Shown here piece by piece: positions 60,108 to 64,000 of a DNA stretch of 64,000 bases (position 1 is the stretch's first letter; each line of letters starts with the position of its first letter). Where the stretch lies: assembly GCA_050084515.1 (NCBI GenBank), contig CM114275.1, positions 2,170,001 through 2,234,000 on the forward strand, given 5' to 3'. The notes beneath the pieces are model-generated. The model did not search any database. It was given only the letters and a program-made list of their open reading frames with translations, and was not told the origin of the DNA. Origin of the DNA: Blasia pusilla. Lineage: Eukaryota > Marchantiophyta > Marchantiopsida > Blasiales. Made by a program: the position numbers and the translations under genes.

Positions 60108-60182
60108 GGGTGTTATGACCACAATATGTGCACTCAGTTTTGGTTTTTGTCAAATTTCTTCAAACACGTATACAAATCATAG

Positions 60183-61489
60183 AAGGCTTATCAGAAGACG
60201 TATGGACAATGTCTCTATAGGATTTGGTTTGCACTCATATGTATATTGTAAATAAAAGGAATTTTTGGAAGTAAAATCTGAACGCACTTGTGTATCTAAA
60301 GTCAGATCAAGAAACATGGAATGGATATATCACCTGGACTAATTGCCTCCACCATCAGTATCATCAATCCAACATGGATGATAATATTCTCATGCAAACA
60401 CCATATAGAAAATATATCTTTTTGACATTTTGGAAATGTGCATTGAGCACTTTTGACTTATGCTAAGAATACGTGCACTTTTAGACTGAGAGTAAGTCCC
60501 AACAGATTCCAAAAACCTATTGAATTGCCATAATTATGTTCCACCCTAGAAGTTCCATCCCTAATTGTGAGCATTGAACACAAGAATACTAATATAGTCG
60601 AATATCTAGAATTAGGAATAATCCGCCAAACTAATTAACACAATTATCATTAAAGATATAAGACTATCTATGACTACCTTGGAAGTTGATAGGCACATAT
60701 ATCTTGTAAAATATGCAATTTTTTTTTAGTAGACATTGTGGAATAGTTGGAGGGAGCTAGATTTTAAGTTGGAATGCATATCAATAAGAATAAGATTAAT
60801 ATCATTTGTGCTCAATATACAAGTCAATACGTAATGTCAAATATTAAACTCATAAGTTGGTGAAAGCCACCTAGGCTATAGGAAGCTATTTTAGTAGTTT
60901 AATCGATGAGTTGAGGTGATATCGTGCGGGAGGGGAGGATTAACATGTTTGATTACTCAAACTTAACAAAAAAATTTTTAATGCATTCTAGATGTCGGGG
61001 CAAGGAATTTGAACTCATGGGTCTCCAAACAGGTACGGTAGTTCAGATGTTTAGTTCAATTCCTTGTGTTTTGTTAAAGCTGAAGGCTAAAGCATGTTTA
61101 TTTCATTAGGAAGTTTGAAAGGCATTTCAAGTCTGAAGATGGGTATGTACGTATATCTTATTGGAGTCTTCTTGTGTGGATGTTCTTTCTACTTTATTAT
61201 TTAGTAGAACCACCATGAAACCACTCATGACCTCCCAAGTTTGTCTCCCTTTTGGTCATCCACAACGAGTGGCTACACATGATTTCAAATTGTGGCAAAG
61301 AGCAACTTTTGGCCCATAGGTTGGGAATTAAGAGAGTGAGGTGCCCTTACAATCAATGCAAAAGGGAACTTGTCTATCTATTCAATGGGTAGAAGAGCAT
61401 TTGAAAAGTTTGACCATTTTCATCTTTTTTGCATCCCAAAGAGTAGACATGAGTGGGCTCTCTGATGAGGAGTGAGAAGCTCAAGAACA
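60183..61489. other. No gene recognised
   Basis: AT-rich intergenic DNA. No open frame above 61 codons and no repeat that I could match elsewhere in the window. Confidence 0.4.
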
Positions 61490-62660
61490 TGAGTCCTTTA
61501 AGAACCAAATAGAAAATTATACACAGATCCCATCTTTATGTGGAGCCTAATCTTCCAAATGACACAACCAAGGGATTGAATTTGGGTGATGATTTTGATG
61601 TTCAAAACTTGTTAAATGATATGTTTACACAATACGACCATCTCCATGATGATGAAGATCCTGAAGTTGGGTCAGAAGACAACCAAAGTGATAGTGGGGA
61701 TGATCCAATGGATCCCATTGAAAATTCTGACATTGGAATTGATGAGGACCAATTTCAAGAGCTTGCTCAATCATGCAAGCCACTTTTTTCTAGGGGCAAG
61801 GACATCCATTTTAGCATTTTTTATGTTTCTTTTCAACGTTTCTTCTACCCATAATTTGCCAAACATTGCTATTGATGAGTTTATGAAGCTTCTTGGTAAA
61901 TTGATCCTTCCAGTAGAAAAAAATATTGTGCATAGTTATTATGCTTTTAAGAAGCTTATAGGAAAGCTTGGTTTGAGTTACAATTCATACCATGCATGTC
62001 CCATGGGATGTGTGTTGTTCCATAGAGATCTGAAAGATTTTCCTTCTTGCCCCAAGTTCCACAAGTCACGGTTCAAAAAGTTTGGGAAGTCGTTAGTACC
62101 ATGTAAGGTTCTTCGACACTTTCCCATCATACCAAGGATGCGACAAATGTTTAGATGTCCTACCTTGTCATGATTTTTGGTGTGGGCAGCATCTAACAAG
62201 AGCCAAGATGAGATGGTTAGACATGCAGGTGATGTAGATCAAACTTACCCTAAGTTTGGTGAATTTTGTTTTTGCAAATTTGGGTTAGCTCTTCATGGGG
62301 TCAACCCATTTTCAAATAAATCGAGTTCTTGGTCAACATGGCCAATATTACTAGTAAATTATAACTTTCCTCCTTGGTTGCAAACAAAAAATTTGTTGTT
62401 ATGCTTGCACTCCTTATACTTGGGAAGGAGAGTGTACATGGAGGGAACATCAACACCTATCTTGCCCCATTAGTAGAGGAATTTGAGGAGTTATGGCAAG
62501 GTGTGGTGCTCCATGATGCTCGAAAATCCCATAGGTAGAGGGAGTTTACCTATAAGTTGATGATTATTTGGACTATCGATGACTACTCTACACTGGAAAA
62601 ATCCATGGTGGAAAGCTTGCATGTACCATATATGGGCCTAGGGTGGAATCAAAATTTTCC
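61490..62660 (+). pseudogene. CACTA (En/Spm) TNP2-type transposase relic
   Basis: The acidic N terminus (61540-61800; DDEDPEVGSEDNQSDSGDD) leads into the TNP2 pattern LAQSCKPLFSRGK. The next frame has LPVEKNIVHSYYAFKKLIGK, LGLSYNSYHACPMGCVLF and LRHFPIIPRMRQMFRCP. The third frame has NKSQDEMVRHAGD, KFGLALHGVNPFSNKSS, STWPILLVNYNFPPWLQTK and then a stretch matching LLWTINDF-type sequence (IIWTIDDYSTLE, 62560-62600). Stops and two frame changes separate them. The catalytic C-terminal half and the CACTA ends are not in evidence. Confidence 0.9.
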
Positions 62661-62939
62661 AAGGAGTATGGCTAACCCATATTTGGAGGTCATCGATGCT
62701 ACTTGCCTTTTGCTCACCCTTGGAGAGGCAGAAAGTAAGGCATCTATTTTAACAATAGAGGGGAAAGAAGATCCCCACCATAAAGGGTTACCATTGAGGA
62801 GATTTTGGCATGGGCTGAAGAGAAGAAAAAATATGACGAGAGTGGGGGACAAGAAGACGGTGTCGTATAGTAAAATCAGCCAGTGTGTAAACTCCTTCCT
62901 CGTTAAGTGTTAGATAGAGTTTTATTAGTATTAAGTAAA

Positions 62940-64000
62940 TTAGCTTAAGAAAAAGAAATACCCATGTTTAAACTTCTTTATGGTGCCTCTTTTATGCGGG
63001 CCCAATTTTAGAAAAGAGATAATAAATAAAAGATGACTTTATAAAAGTAAAGTTATGAGGTTGGTGCTTTAATGAAAAGCAAAAGTAGGCTTGGTTGGTG
63101 GCTAGGTTAGTTGGGGTAATTTGGAAAATATCAAATGGGTAAAAGAGGATATTTTGGAAGAGATAAGAGGAAATCTACTTGTGTCAAAATGTGATTGGTT
63201 AAGCCTTGAGAGGAAGGCATGTGGCACAAGATAAGATTAGCTCTATTTTATAGTCTTGTGGGTCTCTTATGAGTATATAAAGAGGAGGGACCTTCAAGGG
63301 TTCATCACCTTCTATTCCACATCTTGAGTCTTTCGTGTCACTCTTGAGTGTATACTTTGGGATTGCTTGCTCTTCCAATGAGAGTGGATCACCCCTCTTG
63401 GAAGAGTAACTTGACCATGGTCTATTCTTCGAGAGGTTTCTATAGTGTGGTGTGTGTGTGGAGATGAGAGGTTTGTCACCTTAGAAGAGTTTAGTCATAC
63501 TAAAATAATGAATGTTTTGGCTTGTTACTTCCCCCAATGAGAGTGGATTACCCCTCTTGGGAGAATAACTCTGCCAAAACCCATTCTTGAGAAGAGTAGA
63601 GAATGTTTGTCAAGCATGGATAGAGGTGGAGCACGAGTTGTGCCCGAATTTCCTTTCCTTAATCCATATCATGTCAAGATACTCTTTCTATATAGGCACT
63701 GATTCACTCGCTATTTAGTTTATCACTTTGGGGAGGCGTTCATGAACCAGGTCATTCAATCTCCAACTCCGGTGATCGTTCGTATCGTCACATATGGAAG
63801 GACATTGAATTGTACTTTGTATGTCCTTATATAGCAATCCATGGACGTCAATAGGCCTGCTCAAGTAGGGTTTAATACTAGTTGTGCTATCTTCCTCGTA
63901 TATAAGCGTAAAATAGTTTATAGGGATTTTATAGTTAGGAATTTTGGGGTCCGATGTTACGAAGAAGTGATCGCCTCGGCACTTCCATTTGTGATACCTG
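62940..64000 (+). repeat. Gypsy-type LTR region, extending beyond the window
   Basis: It resembles the LTR at 3900-4551: GGCATGTGGCACAAGATAAG, a TATA box (TATATAAAG, 63274-63282), then GAGGAGGGACCTTCAAGGG. An internal near-repeat CCAATGAGAGTGGAT.ACCCCT occurs near 63376 and 63533. No coding sequence follows before the window ends. Boundaries are not determined. Confidence 0.6.

Overview
The window is nuclear DNA from a transposon-rich plant. Two host genes are recognisable. A complete 11-exon nucleoporin NUP54 gene lies at 4884-9375 (+), and a cinnamyl-alcohol-dehydrogenase-like (CAD) gene lies at 40570-42487 (-) with good splice sites but no 3' end. Intron-rich genes, a CAD, a land-plant-type plastid 16S rRNA fragment, and CACTA, Helitron, hAT, Copia and chromodomain Ty3/gypsy relics together indicate a land plant. 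The RT-like relic and the LTR types make a seed-free plant (bryophyte or lycophyte) my best guess, but that is inference. Layout: 1-4551 is a decayed chromodomain gypsy element ending in an LTR about 330 bp upstream of the NUP54 start codon. 4884-9375 is NUP54. About 10305-17300 is a heavily decayed minus-strand gypsy element. 17400-19200 holds CCATCC-rich repeats and a roughly 325-350 bp tandem repeat, one unit of which carries a 108-bp plastid 16S fragment. 19538-21140 is a decayed copy of a methyltransferase-bearing gypsy family, and 21939-22358 is a solo Copia LTR. 23700-36060 is an RT-like relic split by two insertions: the 9,858-bp methyltransferase-bearing element (24112-33969, -) and a solo LTR (35233-35840). 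37886-40194 is a hAT transposase relic followed by a hairpin, then the truncated CAD gene. 43400-47490 holds LTR pieces and a third pol copy of the methyltransferase family. 47560-51990 is a Helitron Rep/helicase relic interrupted by another solo LTR. 54285-55556 is a non-LTR retrotransposon relic ending in a (CT)92 tract. 56167-60107 is a truncated Copia element. 61490-62660 is a CACTA transposase relic, and 62940-64000 is a gypsy-type LTR region. The main find is the element at 24112-33969. In coding order it carries gag, an aspartic protease, a complete set of C5 cytosine-methyltransferase motifs (I, IV with PCQ, VI with ENV, VIII, IX, X), reverse transcriptase, RNase H, a partial integrase and a C4HC3 PHD finger at the integrase C terminus. 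Its ends are fixed to the base by a 4-bp target duplication and by restoration of the host reading frame. A second copy 4 kb away keeps methyltransferase motif I at the equivalent place, so this is a family trait. The combination suggests a retroelement that can write cytosine methylation (MTase) and read histone state (PHD) at its own or its target chromatin. All copies here are mutated: the main one has frameshifts, a 570-bp insertion in RT and no integrase catalytic core.
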